A stretch of 64,000 bases of DNA from Pedobacter nutrimenti (GTDB taxonomy: Bacteria > Bacteroidota > Bacteroidia > Sphingobacteriales > Sphingobacteriaceae), in contig NZ_QKLU01000003.1 in NCBI RefSeq assembly GCF_003208655.1, positions 695,745 through 759,744 on the forward strand, given 5' to 3'. A program made the translations under genes and the position numbers. The notes beneath the pieces were generated by a model. That model did not search any database. It saw only the letters and a program-made list of their open reading frames with translations, and had not been told where the DNA came from. Below are positions 1-8,813 of the stretch, piece after piece. Numbering within the stretch: the stretch's first letter is position 1; the number at the start of each line of letters is the position of its first letter.

Positions 1-1823
1 ATTACAAAAGAACTTCGGCTGTTTATGAAAAAAACATTGAGGTTAAAAAGGAATGGGCTGGTAAGCGCCTGTTCCTTTATTTTGAAGGCGTGAACAATGT
101 GGCCGCTATTTTTGTCAACCGGAAAATGCTGGCCGAGCATAAAGGGGGCTATACCGGCTTTGCAGTAGAAATTACCGATGCGGTCAAAGCTGGTCAGAAC
201 TCCATTATGGTACAGGTCAGTAATGCCTACCGTTTAGATGTGATCCCCCTGCATGGTGATTTTAACAGTTATGGTGGCATCCATCGTCCGGTTTCTCTGC
301 TGGTTACAGCACAAAACTGCATCACTCCGCTGGATTATGGTTCACCAGGAGTTTACCTCCGGCAAAAAGAAGTATCCGGGCAAATGGCAAAAATTGAAGT
401 TTTCAGTAAACTGTCGTTAAAAACGACTGCAGGTTTACAGCTGAAAACCACCATTTATGATGCCGCAAAACAGGAAATCATCAGCAGCCTCAGCCCGGTA
501 AAGGAAGCAGAAGTACTGCAAAACCTGCAGGTTGAAAAACCGCACCTATGGAACGCAAAGGCCGACCCTTACCTGTACCAGGTGCAGGTCCAGTTGCTGC
601 AGGATCAAAAAGTCATCGATGAAGTCTGGCAACCCCTTGGCCTGCGTTATTTTAGCGTAGACCCCAATAAAGGGTTTTTTCTGAACGGAAAATACCTGGA
701 CCTTTATGGGGTCGGGCGGCATGAAGATGTTTCAGGAAAGGGTTCTGCGTTAAGCGATCAGGACCAGGAACTCGACATGACACTGATCCGGGAATTGGGG
801 GCAACGGCGGTAAGGTTAACCCACTATCCGCACAGCAAACGTTTTTATGAGCTTTGCGACCAGAACGGTCTGATTTTATGGTCCGAAATTCCTTTTGTAG
901 GTCCGGGTGGTTATACCGGGGCAGGTTATGTGAGGGATGCGGAGCTGGAAAACAACATCCGCCAGTCCTTAACTGAATTGATCCGGCAAAACTACAACCA
1001 CCCTTCGGTTTGTTTCTGGGGATTATTCAATGAGTTGAATTTCAAATACGACGATCCTGTTCCATTTATTGCCAGCTTAAATGAACTGGCCAAAAAGGAA
1101 GATCCTGGACGTCTGACCACCCTGGCCTCTAATCTTGGAACCCATGAGTTTACCACCTTGACCGACCTGATGGCCTGGAATAAATATATGGGCTGGTATG
1201 GCGGGGATTTTCAGCAAATTGGAAGTTGGGCCGACCAGGTCCATCAGGCCTTGCCATTAAAACCCATTGCCATTAGTGAATACGGGGCAGGGGCCAGTCC
1301 TTTTAAACATACCGAAGAATTGACAGCCCCAGTGGCCAAAGGACCATTCCACCCCGAAGAATGGCAAACGGCTTTCCACGAAAAGCACTGGTCCGAACTA
1401 AAAAAACGCCCTTTTATATGGGGTAAATTTATCTGGGTCCTGGCCGATTTCGGCTCTTCCATCCGCACTGAAGGCGATGAGAAAGGAATGAACGATAAAG
1501 GGCTGGTTACTTATGACAGGAAGATTAAAAAAGATGCTTTTTATTTTTACAAAGCCAACTGGAACCCTCAGCCTATGCTGTACATCGCAGAGCGAAGGAA
1601 TACCGAACGCAAAAAAAACTTATGCAATATAAAAGTATTCAGCAACCTGAAAAATGTAATGTTATGGGTCAATGGGAAGCCCATTGGAAAACAAAATCCA
1701 GATGAAATGAACACCCTGCACTGGAACAATATTTTGCTGGGCAAAGGCCACAACAAGATCCTGGTCAAAGGAACTGTCGATGGAAAAACCCTCACCGATT
1801 CCTGTACCTGGGCCCTTAAATAA
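1..1823 (+). CDS. Glycoside hydrolase family 2 protein (beta-galactosidase-like), 5' truncated
   Basis: The reading frame is open from the first bases of the window, so the true start lies upstream; the GTG at 90 is internal. About 606 residues are visible. They begin in the jelly-roll sugar-binding domain of GH2, followed by the immunoglobulin-like domain and the TIM barrel. The acid/base motif FNELN has its Glu codon at 1032, and a later ISEYG motif supplies the nucleophile Glu. A short C-terminal beta domain follows. GH2 enzymes remove terminal beta-linked galactose, glucuronic acid or mannose; the exact sugar cannot be read here. It sits upstream of a lyase and a GH88 enzyme on the same strand, which suggests it trims oligosaccharides from an acidic glycan. 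The family is certain and the specificity is inferred. Confidence 0.9.
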   Translation, partial: YKRTSAVYEKNIEVKKEWAGKRLFLYFEGVNNVAAIFVNRKMLAEHKGGYTGFAVEITDAVKAGQNSIMVQVSNAYRLDVIPLHGDFNSYGGIHRPVSLLVTAQNCITPLDYGSPGVYLRQKEVSGQMAKIEVFSKLSLKTTAGLQLKTTIYDAAKQEIISSLSPVKEAEVLQNLQVEKPHLWNAKADPYLYQVQVQLLQDQKVIDEVWQPLGLRYFSVDPNKGFFLNGKYLDLYGVGRHEDVSGKGSALSDQDQELDMTLIRELGATAVRLTHYPHSKRFYELCDQNGLILWSEIPFVGPGGYTGAGYVRDAELENNIRQSLTELIRQNYNHPSVCFWGLFNELNFKYDDPVPFIASLNELAKKEDPGRLTTLASNLGTHEFTTLTDLMAWNKYMGWYGGDFQQIGSWADQVHQALPLKPIAISEYGAGASPFKHTEELTAPVAKGPFHPEEWQTAFHEKHWSELKKRPFIWGKFIWVLADFGSSIRTEGDEKGMNDKGLVTYDRKIKKDAFYFYKANWNPQPMLYIAERRNTERKKNLCNIKVFSNLKNVMLWVNGKPIGKQNPDEMNTLHWNNILLGKGHNKILVKGTVDGKTLTDSCTWALK

Positions 1824-1838
1824 ATCAATGACCAGGCC

Positions 1839-1976
1839 ATGAAACATCAAAAAAAAGATCAGCTAAAAGTTCTGTATATTGCTTTACCGGCAGCAGCCGG
1901 TACAAAGTATGGCAGCACGGTTGGGTATCCCTTGTATTGCGGGGCGCCCGGTGGCAGAAAATTGGAACAAATCTGA
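1839..1976 (+). other. Small ORF or gene remnant between GH2 and lyase genes
   Basis: A 45-codon ORF starts at the ATG at 1839 and stops at 1974-1976. A second short ORF in another frame (1909-1986, 25 codons) overlaps it and reads plausibly protein-like (ending AENWNKSENR). Neither matches a family I recognise. The stretch is GC-rich compared with a usual intergenic leader, so it may be a degraded gene, a small protein or a long leader of the lyase gene. There is little support either way. Confidence 0.2.
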
Positions 1977-1989
1977 AAATAGATAGACG

Positions 1990-3870
1990 ATGAAAACGAT
2001 CAGTTTTTTTAAAACCCTCAGTTTGCTGATGCTTCTGAGCATAGGCTGGGTCAGTGCACAGGTGGTTTTGCCTAAGGGCACAGAAAAATTACCTGCACAC
2101 CCCAGATTGCTATGCCTTGCAGGCCAGGAAAAAGAAATCCTAGCCAATATTGATACGGACCCTTCCTGGAAAAAAATCCATGAGTCTATTTTAAAAGATT
2201 GTCAGGCGATGCTGGACCGTCCGCCAATGCAAAAGGTAAAAATTGGAAGAAGGTTGCTGAGCGTTTCCAGGGAATGTCTCCGCCGTATATTTTATCTTTC
2301 TTATGCGTACAGGACAACAAAAGATGAAAAATACCTGCAAAGGGCGGGGCAGGAAATGTTGGCTGTGGCTGCTTTTGACGACTGGAACCCAAGTCATTTT
2401 TTGGATGTTGCGGAAATGACCCTGGCCATGTCCATCGGCTACGATTGGCTTTACAACGGCTTGCCAGAAAGTTCTCGGAAGGTCATCAGGGAAGCCATTT
2501 TAAAAAAAGGAATGGAACCTTCCCTGGAAAAAAACTACAGCAGCTGGCTTAGAAATACCAATAACTGGAACCAGGTTTGTAATGCAGGGATGCTTTACGG
2601 GGCTCTTGCTACTTATGAAGATCACCCGGATTTATCCCAGAATATAATTAACCGCGCTATACAGAGCGTGGACCTGCCCATGAAACAATATGCCCCCGAT
2701 GGGGCTTACCCCGAAGGCTATAGCTACTGGGAGTACGGAACAACTTTTAATGTAATGCTCATCAGTGCTCTGGAAAGCAATTATGGTAAAGATTTTGGTT
2801 TAACCGAAAAACCTGGTTTTCTGAAAACGGCAGCTTACCTGGAAAATATGACCGGACCCAGTGGCAAACCCTATAATTATTCAGACAGCGGTACCAACCC
2901 TGAATTTAATCCGGCCATGTTCTGGTTTACCGGAAAAACAAAACAGTCTTCGCTGCTTTGGGCATCCATGCAGCAGCTGGCCGCCGACATGCCTTTAAAA
3001 AACCGGCTTCTGCCGGCAGTGATGGTTTGGGGCAGGGCGGAAAAGCTATCCAAAATCCCTCCGCCACAACAAAAGGTTTGGTTGGGAACAGGCCCCAATC
3101 CGGTGGCTTTAATGCGCAGTTCCTGGACAGACCCTCAGGCCATATTTGTAGGTTTCAAAGGCGGATCACCATCATTAAGCCATGCCCATATGGATGCAGG
3201 TTCCTTTGTAATGGAAGCAGATGGGGTACGCTGGGCGGCAGATCTGGGCATGCAGGATTATGAATCCCTGGAATCCAAGGGTGTTGATTTGTGGAACTAT
3301 GCCCAGAACTCCCAGCGCTGGCAGATTTTCAGGTACACCAATTATGCCCACAATACCCTGATTGTTAATGATGGTTTGCAAAATGCAAAAGGTTCAGCGG
3401 TGCTGGTGAGCCACAGCGCAAAAACAGATTTTAAAAATGCAGTGGCAGAACTGGGCAGTCTTTATAGTCCGGCCTTGTCCGGCCTGAAAAGGGGTATTGC
3501 CATTGTTGATGACAGTTATGTTGTGGTTAGGGACGAACTGGCAACGGCTACCGATAGTGTTACGGTGCGCTGGTCTATGATGACTGCAGCCCAGGTGCAA
3601 ATTACGGGAAAAAATACGGCCGAGCTGAGCAAAGACGGCAAAACCTTAACCTTGCAGGTTGCAGAGCCTTTTCATCCCTTAATGAAAACCTGGTCGGCAG
3701 ACGCGAAAAAAGACTTTGATGCCCCAAACCCCGGAATGCGCATGGTCGGTTTTGAACTGAAACTGCCCCCAGGCTCCAGGCAGGCATTAACGGTTTTACT
3801 TATCCCGGGAAAAACCGACAGAAAAAAAATTAAATTACCTATACCAGCGCTTTCAAAATGGCCTGAATAG
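1990..3870 (+). CDS. Heparinase II/III family polysaccharide lyase, secreted
   Basis: The 626-residue protein has a signal peptide ending near ...VSAQ (residue 24). It continues with an alpha/alpha-toroid domain and a C-terminal beta-sandwich, the layout of heparinase II/III-like lyases. Visible family signatures are an NNW motif near residues 191-193, a Tyr-containing DGAYPEG segment near 237-243, and HAHMDAG with His398, His400 and Asp402. A later YAHNTL His follows. The last two sites resemble the metal/catalytic region of Pedobacter heparinase II. Lyases of this fold cleave uronic-acid glycans by beta-elimination and leave unsaturated ends. The GH88 gene 23 bases downstream encodes the enzyme class that removes such ends, which supports lyase activity. 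The substrate (glycosaminoglycan or another uronic polysaccharide) is not determined. Confidence 0.85.
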   Translation: MKTISFFKTLSLLMLLSIGWVSAQVVLPKGTEKLPAHPRLLCLAGQEKEILANIDTDPSWKKIHESILKDCQAMLDRPPMQKVKIGRRLLSVSRECLRRIFYLSYAYRTTKDEKYLQRAGQEMLAVAAFDDWNPSHFLDVAEMTLAMSIGYDWLYNGLPESSRKVIREAILKKGMEPSLEKNYSSWLRNTNNWNQVCNAGMLYGALATYEDHPDLSQNIINRAIQSVDLPMKQYAPDGAYPEGYSYWEYGTTFNVMLISALESNYGKDFGLTEKPGFLKTAAYLENMTGPSGKPYNYSDSGTNPEFNPAMFWFTGKTKQSSLLWASMQQLAADMPLKNRLLPAVMVWGRAEKLSKIPPPQQKVWLGTGPNPVALMRSSWTDPQAIFVGFKGGSPSLSHAHMDAGSFVMEADGVRWAADLGMQDYESLESKGVDLWNYAQNSQRWQIFRYTNYAHNTLIVNDGLQNAKGSAVLVSHSAKTDFKNAVAELGSLYSPALSGLKRGIAIVDDSYVVVRDELATATDSVTVRWSMMTAAQVQITGKNTAELSKDGKTLTLQVAEPFHPLMKTWSADAKKDFDAPNPGMRMVGFELKLPPGSRQALTVLLIPGKTDRKKIKLPIPALSKWPE

Positions 3871-3893
3871 GCCTAAGATCAGAAAAATTTCAC

Positions 3894-5129
3894 ATGAAGA
3901 TATCCTTAAAATTAAAGTCTTTTTTTATACTGGCAGCTTTGCTGCTGCCATTGAAACCGGTGTTTGGCCAGCCCCTGACCCATAAAGGTTATGCACTGGC
4001 CCAGCTGCAGTATACGCAGCTGCTGGAGCAGGCCCGTGACCTGAGTAAATATCCGCGTACCACTGCAAAAGACGGGCGCTTAAAATATGTAAGTATTCTG
4101 GATTGGACCGGTGGTTTCTGGCCGGGAAACCTATGGTACCTCTATGAATACACCAAAAAGCCGTTATGGAAAAAAAAGGCGATGGAATGGACGGCCTCAC
4201 TGGAAAAAAACCAGTTTAATACCAGCAACCACGACCTGGGTTTTATGATGTACTGCAGCTATGGTAATGGCCTGCGTTTAACAGGAAAGCCGGAATACAA
4301 AGATGTACTGATAGAATCGGCCCGTTCCCTTTCCAAACGCTACAATCCGATAGTAGGCAGCATCAGGTCCTGGAACCAGCGATTATCCTGGGACGGGAAA
4401 ACCATGTGGCATTATCCGGTCATTATTGACAATATGATGAACCTGGAACTGCTTTTTGCAGCAACAAAATTAAGCGGTGACAGCAGTTACCGGAAAATTG
4501 CCATTAAACATGCAGAAAACACCATGAGGGACCACATCAGGCCCGATTACAGTACTTACCATGTGATCAACTACGATGAACATACCGGAAAGGTGCTGAA
4601 CCGCCAGACCTGTCAGGGTTATGCCGACAATTCCACCTGGGCCAGGGGACAGGCCTGGGCCATTTATGGTTTTACCATGGTGTACAGGGAAACCAAAGAC
4701 GAGCGTTTTTTGAAAACCGCCATGAAACTGGCCGATTTTTTTCTGGGACATCCAAATCTTCCTGCAGATAAAATTCCTTACTGGGATTTTAACGTCAATG
4801 AGAAGGGCTATCAGCCCGACTGGGCCTATCGTCCGGCAGATGATGCGGTGCCGCCCAGAGATGCCTCGGCAGCGGCTATTGTCAGTTCTGCCTTGCTGGA
4901 GCTCAGTACCTATGCAGGTAAAAAGAAGGAATTCTATAAACAAAACGCCATACAAATGCTTCAGGCGCTCAGCAGTCCGGTATACCTGGCAAAAGCAGGC
5001 AGCAACAACCATTTCCTGATCCGTCATTGTACAGGGAGTTTCCCCCACGGAGAAGAAATAGATGTTCCCCTGATTTATGCCGATTACTATTACCTGGAGG
5101 CTTTGTTAAGGCTGAAAAATTATAAATAA
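3894..5129 (+). CDS. GH88 unsaturated glucuronyl hydrolase
   Basis: The 411-residue protein has a signal peptide (cut near ...PVFGQ, residue 26) and one alpha/alpha-barrel GH88 domain. GH88 enzymes remove the 4,5-unsaturated uronic acid left by polysaccharide lyases through hydration of the double bond. The two expected acidic residues are probably Asp114 in NHDLGF and Asp179 in IIDNMM; their spacing of 65 resembles the two catalytic Asp residues of characterised GH88 enzymes. The conserved ARGQAWAIYGF segment is also present. The gene follows the lyase by 23 bases and precedes the DUF2264 gene by one base, so co-transcription is likely. The signal peptide points to periplasmic trimming of imported oligosaccharides. 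Confidence 0.92.
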   Translation: MKISLKLKSFFILAALLLPLKPVFGQPLTHKGYALAQLQYTQLLEQARDLSKYPRTTAKDGRLKYVSILDWTGGFWPGNLWYLYEYTKKPLWKKKAMEWTASLEKNQFNTSNHDLGFMMYCSYGNGLRLTGKPEYKDVLIESARSLSKRYNPIVGSIRSWNQRLSWDGKTMWHYPVIIDNMMNLELLFAATKLSGDSSYRKIAIKHAENTMRDHIRPDYSTYHVINYDEHTGKVLNRQTCQGYADNSTWARGQAWAIYGFTMVYRETKDERFLKTAMKLADFFLGHPNLPADKIPYWDFNVNEKGYQPDWAYRPADDAVPPRDASAAAIVSSALLELSTYAGKKKEFYKQNAIQMLQALSSPVYLAKAGSNNHFLIRHCTGSFPHGEEIDVPLIYADYYYLEALLRLKNYK

Positions 5130-5130
5130 C

Positions 5131-6351
5131 ATGAATGTTAAAAGAGCAATAGGGTGTTTTGCGTTGGCGATGTTAACATGCCAAGGTTTAAAAGCCCAGT
5201 CTGATGGAGAAAAAGAACGGGCTTATATGGTACAAGCCATGTTGCGCATTGCAGATCCTGTGTTGAATTCCTTAAGCCGCAACGAGCTGAAAAAGCAAAT
5301 GCCGGTGGAAGCAAAAGACCCTGAAGAACGAAAAAAAAGTACACACCTGGAAGCTTTTGGACGATTGATTGCAGGTATGGCACCCTGGCTGGAGCTTGGA
5401 CCGGATGACAGTGACGAAGGCCGGCTCCGGGAAAAATATATTCTCCTGGTTTTAAAAGGTATAGACCATGCCACCAATCCTGCAGCTGCGGATTATATGA
5501 ATTTTAATCAGGGGAGCCAGCCTTTGGTAGACGCTGCTTTTTTTGCACAGGCTTTGCTCCGTGCCCCGGTACAGCTGTGGGGCCGGCTCGATGCAGGCAC
5601 CAGGGCCAATGTCCTGACAGCACTGAAATCCTCAAGGGTCATTAAAGCACATCAGAACAACTGGCTGCTTTTTAGTGCCGAGGTCGAGGCCGCCATTATG
5701 CATTTTGAAGGGACCGCTGATACCAAACCGATTGACGTTGCCCTCAAACAGCACTTGGGTCCGTGGTATAAAGGAGATGGCGCTTACGGAGACGGCGCGG
5801 ATTTTCATTGGGACTATTACAATAGTTTTGTGATCCAGCCCATGTTACTGGAGGTCACAAAGGTTTTGTCCCAGGGGGATACACTGCAAAAGAAAAGTCA
5901 TCAACTTGTTTTAAAGCGGGCCAAACGTTATGCGGCGGTCCAGGAAAGAATGATTTCACCCGAAGGCACTTATCCGCCACTGGGACGTTCGCTGGCCTAC
6001 CGTTTCGGGGCTTTTCAGCTCCTGGCCCAGGTGAGCCTGATGCGGCAGTTGCCCAAGGGAATTGCCCCGGCCCAGGTTCGCAGTGCCTTGTATACGGTGG
6101 TGAAAAAACAGCTAGAAATGCCCGGGACTTTTGACCGGCAGGGCTGGCTGCAAATTGGAATGGCCGGGCACCAGCCCGGACTGGGCGAAAGCTATATTTC
6201 GACCGGAAGCCTTTATCTGTGTTCAGAAGTGTTTTTGGTGCTGGGATTACCGGCTTCGGACCCTTTCTGGCAGGGCAGGGACGAAGATTGGACGGCTAAA
6301 AAGTTATGGAAAGGAATGGCTGTGGATATTGACCATTCCATTTCAGATTAG
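5131..6351 (+). CDS. DUF2264 domain protein, secreted
   Basis: The 406-residue protein has a signal peptide ending near ...GLKAQ (residue 23) and then one DUF2264-type alpha-helical domain. Recognisable segments are HLEAFGRLIAG (near residues 72-82), NNWLLFSAEVE, and DGADFHWDYYNSFVIQPM. DUF2264 proteins recur in Bacteroidota polysaccharide loci and are predicted alpha/alpha-barrel glycosidases acting on uronic-acid-containing glycans; I cannot assign a reaction here. The start codon lies two bases after the GH88 stop, so translation is probably coupled. It is the last gene of the operon and faces a convergent gene across a short hairpin-bearing gap. Confidence 0.8.
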   Translation: MNVKRAIGCFALAMLTCQGLKAQSDGEKERAYMVQAMLRIADPVLNSLSRNELKKQMPVEAKDPEERKKSTHLEAFGRLIAGMAPWLELGPDDSDEGRLREKYILLVLKGIDHATNPAAADYMNFNQGSQPLVDAAFFAQALLRAPVQLWGRLDAGTRANVLTALKSSRVIKAHQNNWLLFSAEVEAAIMHFEGTADTKPIDVALKQHLGPWYKGDGAYGDGADFHWDYYNSFVIQPMLLEVTKVLSQGDTLQKKSHQLVLKRAKRYAAVQERMISPEGTYPPLGRSLAYRFGAFQLLAQVSLMRQLPKGIAPAQVRSALYTVVKKQLEMPGTFDRQGWLQIGMAGHQPGLGESYISTGSLYLCSEVFLVLGLPASDPFWQGRDEDWTAKKLWKGMAVDIDHSISD

Positions 6352-6367
6352 ATATACAAACCCCTCC

Positions 6368-6412
6368 AGGGACCGGCCTGCACCCCCGATAGTGCGGCCA
6401 GTCTCCTTTTAG
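6368..6412. terminator. Imperfect hairpin between convergent genes
   Basis: An imperfect GC-rich stem (left arm about 6367-6383, right arm about 6392-6406, one bulge and one mismatch) is followed by CCTTTTAGG. It lies between the end of the DUF2264 gene and the end of the convergent barrel gene, where a bidirectional terminator is expected. Confidence 0.4.
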
Positions 6413-6414
6413 GG

Positions 6415-7350
6415 TTATTTTTTGGGCAACTGCAGTTTATACCGGATACCGGCATTGAAAAATACATTGCCGCCTAAGCTGTTGTTTGGTGCTGATTTAA
6501 AGGCATTTTTTAAACCGTTTTCTTTAAGCTGGAAACTTCTGAGGAACATATAACCACCACCAAGCATCAGGTCAAAATGTTTGCCCTTTAACTTGGTTTC
6601 CAGGCCAAGTGGCAACTCCCAGTAGGTGAGTGAGCGTCTTTTGGGTTCATTTAGGTTTTCAATATCGTAATTCAGATTTCTTGGACGAAAGGCTAGCTTT
6701 AATTCGACCTTTTTACTCATGTCATAGGCGGCACTGACTTCAAAAGGTGGGTTGATGTAAAACTTAAGCTTGTCTTCTGTTTGCCATTGCATAATGATTC
6801 CTGGCATAATGAGCGGACTGTTGAGCGCATTGGATACGAACACCCCAAATCCCCAGGAAAATTGAGGGCTTTTGGTCTTGACAAAGAAAACCCCGCCATT
6901 GACAAAAAGATCATGAACATCTACTTTCTCCAGATCAGAATTGATCCCTGCCGAAAGGATACTCAGCATACCCCATTTGCCTTTCATGGAGCGGTAATAA
7001 CTAATGCCAAATTCCGAATTGAGCAAACGATTGGGCATCAGGTCTTTTTCGTCAGTTTTACTGCTCATTTTGGTATACCCGGCATTGATCATACCCGTCC
7101 AGCGGCTCATTTTTTTTGTAGCTGTATCTAGTTTCTGGGAAATCAAAAAAGTATAACCCAGGTTTATCCGCTGCTGTGTTTTCCTGGTGTTCTGGACTGC
7201 TCCGTCCGCCTGTTTGTATTTGCTGTCTGGAATGTAAATGGCATTTACATCGATAGTATTGAGCGGTGTGATCTGGGAAAAAGCAAAATTCCCTGAAAGA
7301 AGGAACAGAAAAAACAACGATTTCTGTAAGGTTGAAATGGTTTTTGACAT
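6415..7350 (-). CDS. Predicted outer-membrane beta-barrel protein, function unknown
   Basis: The 311-residue protein has a signal peptide (cut near ...FAFSQ, residue 25) and then alternating amphipathic strands with a C-terminal IRYKLQLPKK strand, typical of a Bacteroidota outer-membrane barrel. It resembles the DUF6268-type barrel proteins, but I am not certain of the family. It is divergent from the AraC-type regulator at 7530, and the 179-base gap could hold control sites for both. No catalytic motif is visible. A transport or structural role is only inferred from the fold. Confidence 0.65.
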   Translation of the reverse strand: MSKTISTLQKSLFFLFLLSGNFAFSQITPLNTIDVNAIYIPDSKYKQADGAVQNTRKTQQRINLGYTFLISQKLDTATKKMSRWTGMINAGYTKMSSKTDEKDLMPNRLLNSEFGISYYRSMKGKWGMLSILSAGINSDLEKVDVHDLFVNGGVFFVKTKSPQFSWGFGVFVSNALNSPLIMPGIIMQWQTEDKLKFYINPPFEVSAAYDMSKKVELKLAFRPRNLNYDIENLNEPKRRSLTYWELPLGLETKLKGKHFDLMLGGGYMFLRSFQLKENGLKNAFKSAPNNSLGGNVFFNAGIRYKLQLPKK

Positions 7351-7529
7351 ATTTTTATCCTATTGGGGTGAGCAGGTGCAGAACATTTTTTTTGATGTTC
7401 TAGGTGGAGACAACCTGAAAGGCATCTACCCCTATGCCATTTGATTTTTTTTATTTTAAAGAGAAAGGGCGCTCTGCCCTGCAAAAAGCCCGGAAATATT
7501 TACATTAGCGGTTTAAGCAGTTATATCAT

Positions 7530-8678
7530 ATGGATAAAAGTAATTTGGTCAGTATTATAGGTTTTGTAACTTGTTTTGTATCTCTGCTGCTGGCTTCTTT
7601 TTTACTCACTGTGAAAACAAAAAATAAGTTGAGCAACATGCTTTTTGCTTCTTTTTTGATTTTTAGTGCGGTTGACATCAGTGGTTTTTTTATTTTTTAC
7701 TTTATTTCCGATTATCCGGCACTGGAGGTTTTCAGGGAACAGACTGCTTTGTTGATTATGCCGCTTTTTTACCTCTACGCCTTATCGGCCTGTTATTCTG
7801 ATTTTAAATTGAGGCCGGTTCACTTGCTGCACCTGCTGCCATTTTTGGTTGCAAACCTGGTAGTTACGCCCGGTTTTTATCTGGCCGATGATGCAGCAAG
7901 GACTTTTTTCTTCGAGAATTTTAGCATGATGCCCGAAAACATCTTTATCCGGGTTTTTACAGACCTGCAATTTGCGTTTTATATTGTGGCTGTGCTGCTG
8001 GTGTTAAAAAAGTTCAAAAGGATCTATCTGGAAAATTATACCAACTCCAGCACTGTAACCTATAAGTGGTTGTTCAGGTTAACGATGCTCTCTGTTGCGG
8101 CACATCTGATTGCAACTGTTAAAAATCTTTTAAAATATACAGACGATGCAGGCCTTAGTCTCTGGGCACATTTGCTGGTTGCATTAATTGCCCTTTTTGT
8201 GTTGTGCTGGTTTGTTTTAAATGCCCTGCACCATCCCGAACTTTTCAGGGGAGTAGATTCCAAACTCAAACTGGTACGGGATATTTTACCAGAGGAACAA
8301 AAAAATCAAAACCAGGTCCCTGTAGAACAAAATGAAGAGGTTCAGGGCCGCATCCTGAACTTGAAAGACTATATGACGGCAGAAGAACCTTTTCTGGAGC
8401 CTTCTTTAACTGTACAGGACCTGGCCAATCAGATGAACATGCAGGTGCGGGAGCTTTCTATTCTCATCAACCATCATCTGGATCAGCACTTTTTCGATTT
8501 TATCAACGAATATCGCATCAGCAAAGCGATGAAACTTTTAAAAGATACCCGAAAAGCCGAGCTGACCGTTTTGGAAATCCTGTACCAGGTCGGTTTTAAT
8601 TCCAAATCTTCTTTTAATACAGCCTTTAAAAAACACACGGGTTTAACCCCTTCGGTTTATAGAAATAACTCATTATAA
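7530..8678 (+). CDS. Membrane-anchored AraC family transcriptional regulator
   Basis: The 382-residue protein carries about seven hydrophobic segments in residues 1-240, then a cytoplasmic C-terminal AraC/XylS DNA-binding domain (about residues 285-380). The second helix-turn-helix reads LEILYQVGFNSKSSFNTAFK, the usual AraC signature, followed by HTGLTPSVYR. Regulators of this layout are common in Bacteroidota and are thought to sense a signal through the membrane part. The signal is unknown. Its neighbours are a barrel protein gene (divergent) and a TonB receptor gene (downstream), either of which could be a target. Confidence 0.88.
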   Translation: MDKSNLVSIIGFVTCFVSLLLASFLLTVKTKNKLSNMLFASFLIFSAVDISGFFIFYFISDYPALEVFREQTALLIMPLFYLYALSACYSDFKLRPVHLLHLLPFLVANLVVTPGFYLADDAARTFFFENFSMMPENIFIRVFTDLQFAFYIVAVLLVLKKFKRIYLENYTNSSTVTYKWLFRLTMLSVAAHLIATVKNLLKYTDDAGLSLWAHLLVALIALFVLCWFVLNALHHPELFRGVDSKLKLVRDILPEEQKNQNQVPVEQNEEVQGRILNLKDYMTAEEPFLEPSLTVQDLANQMNMQVRELSILINHHLDQHFFDFINEYRISKAMKLLKDTRKAELTVLEILYQVGFNSKSSFNTAFKKHTGLTPSVYRNNSL

Positions 8679-8710
8679 GGGTTTTGTAAAAAGTCATACT
8701 AGAGCCCAAT

Positions 8711-8755
8711 AAAGTCGAACCAATTTCATCAAAGAAAAAGGGTTCGACTTTTTTA
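8711..8755 (+). terminator. Rho-independent terminator after the AraC gene
   Basis: A perfect 11-bp stem (8711-8721 with 8741-8751) with a 19-base loop is followed by a T run. It lies 33 bases after the AraC stop codon and separates it from the TonB receptor gene. Confidence 0.75.
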
Positions 8756-8813
8756 TGTCGGACGTTTATGCTGCTCCGGGGAGGCAACTTTGTCTCCACA
8801 AACCAAAGGAATC

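Noticed and set aside
1990..3870. Naming the lyase as Pedobacter heparinase II or III
   Set aside because: The 626-residue length and motifs fit the superfamily, but I cannot show identity to a characterised enzyme, so no gene symbol was given.
4470..5048. 192-codon ORF on the minus strand inside the GH88 gene
   Set aside because: It lies fully antisense to a well-supported GH88 gene and its translation (Gly/Cys/His-rich, no domain) looks like a shadow.
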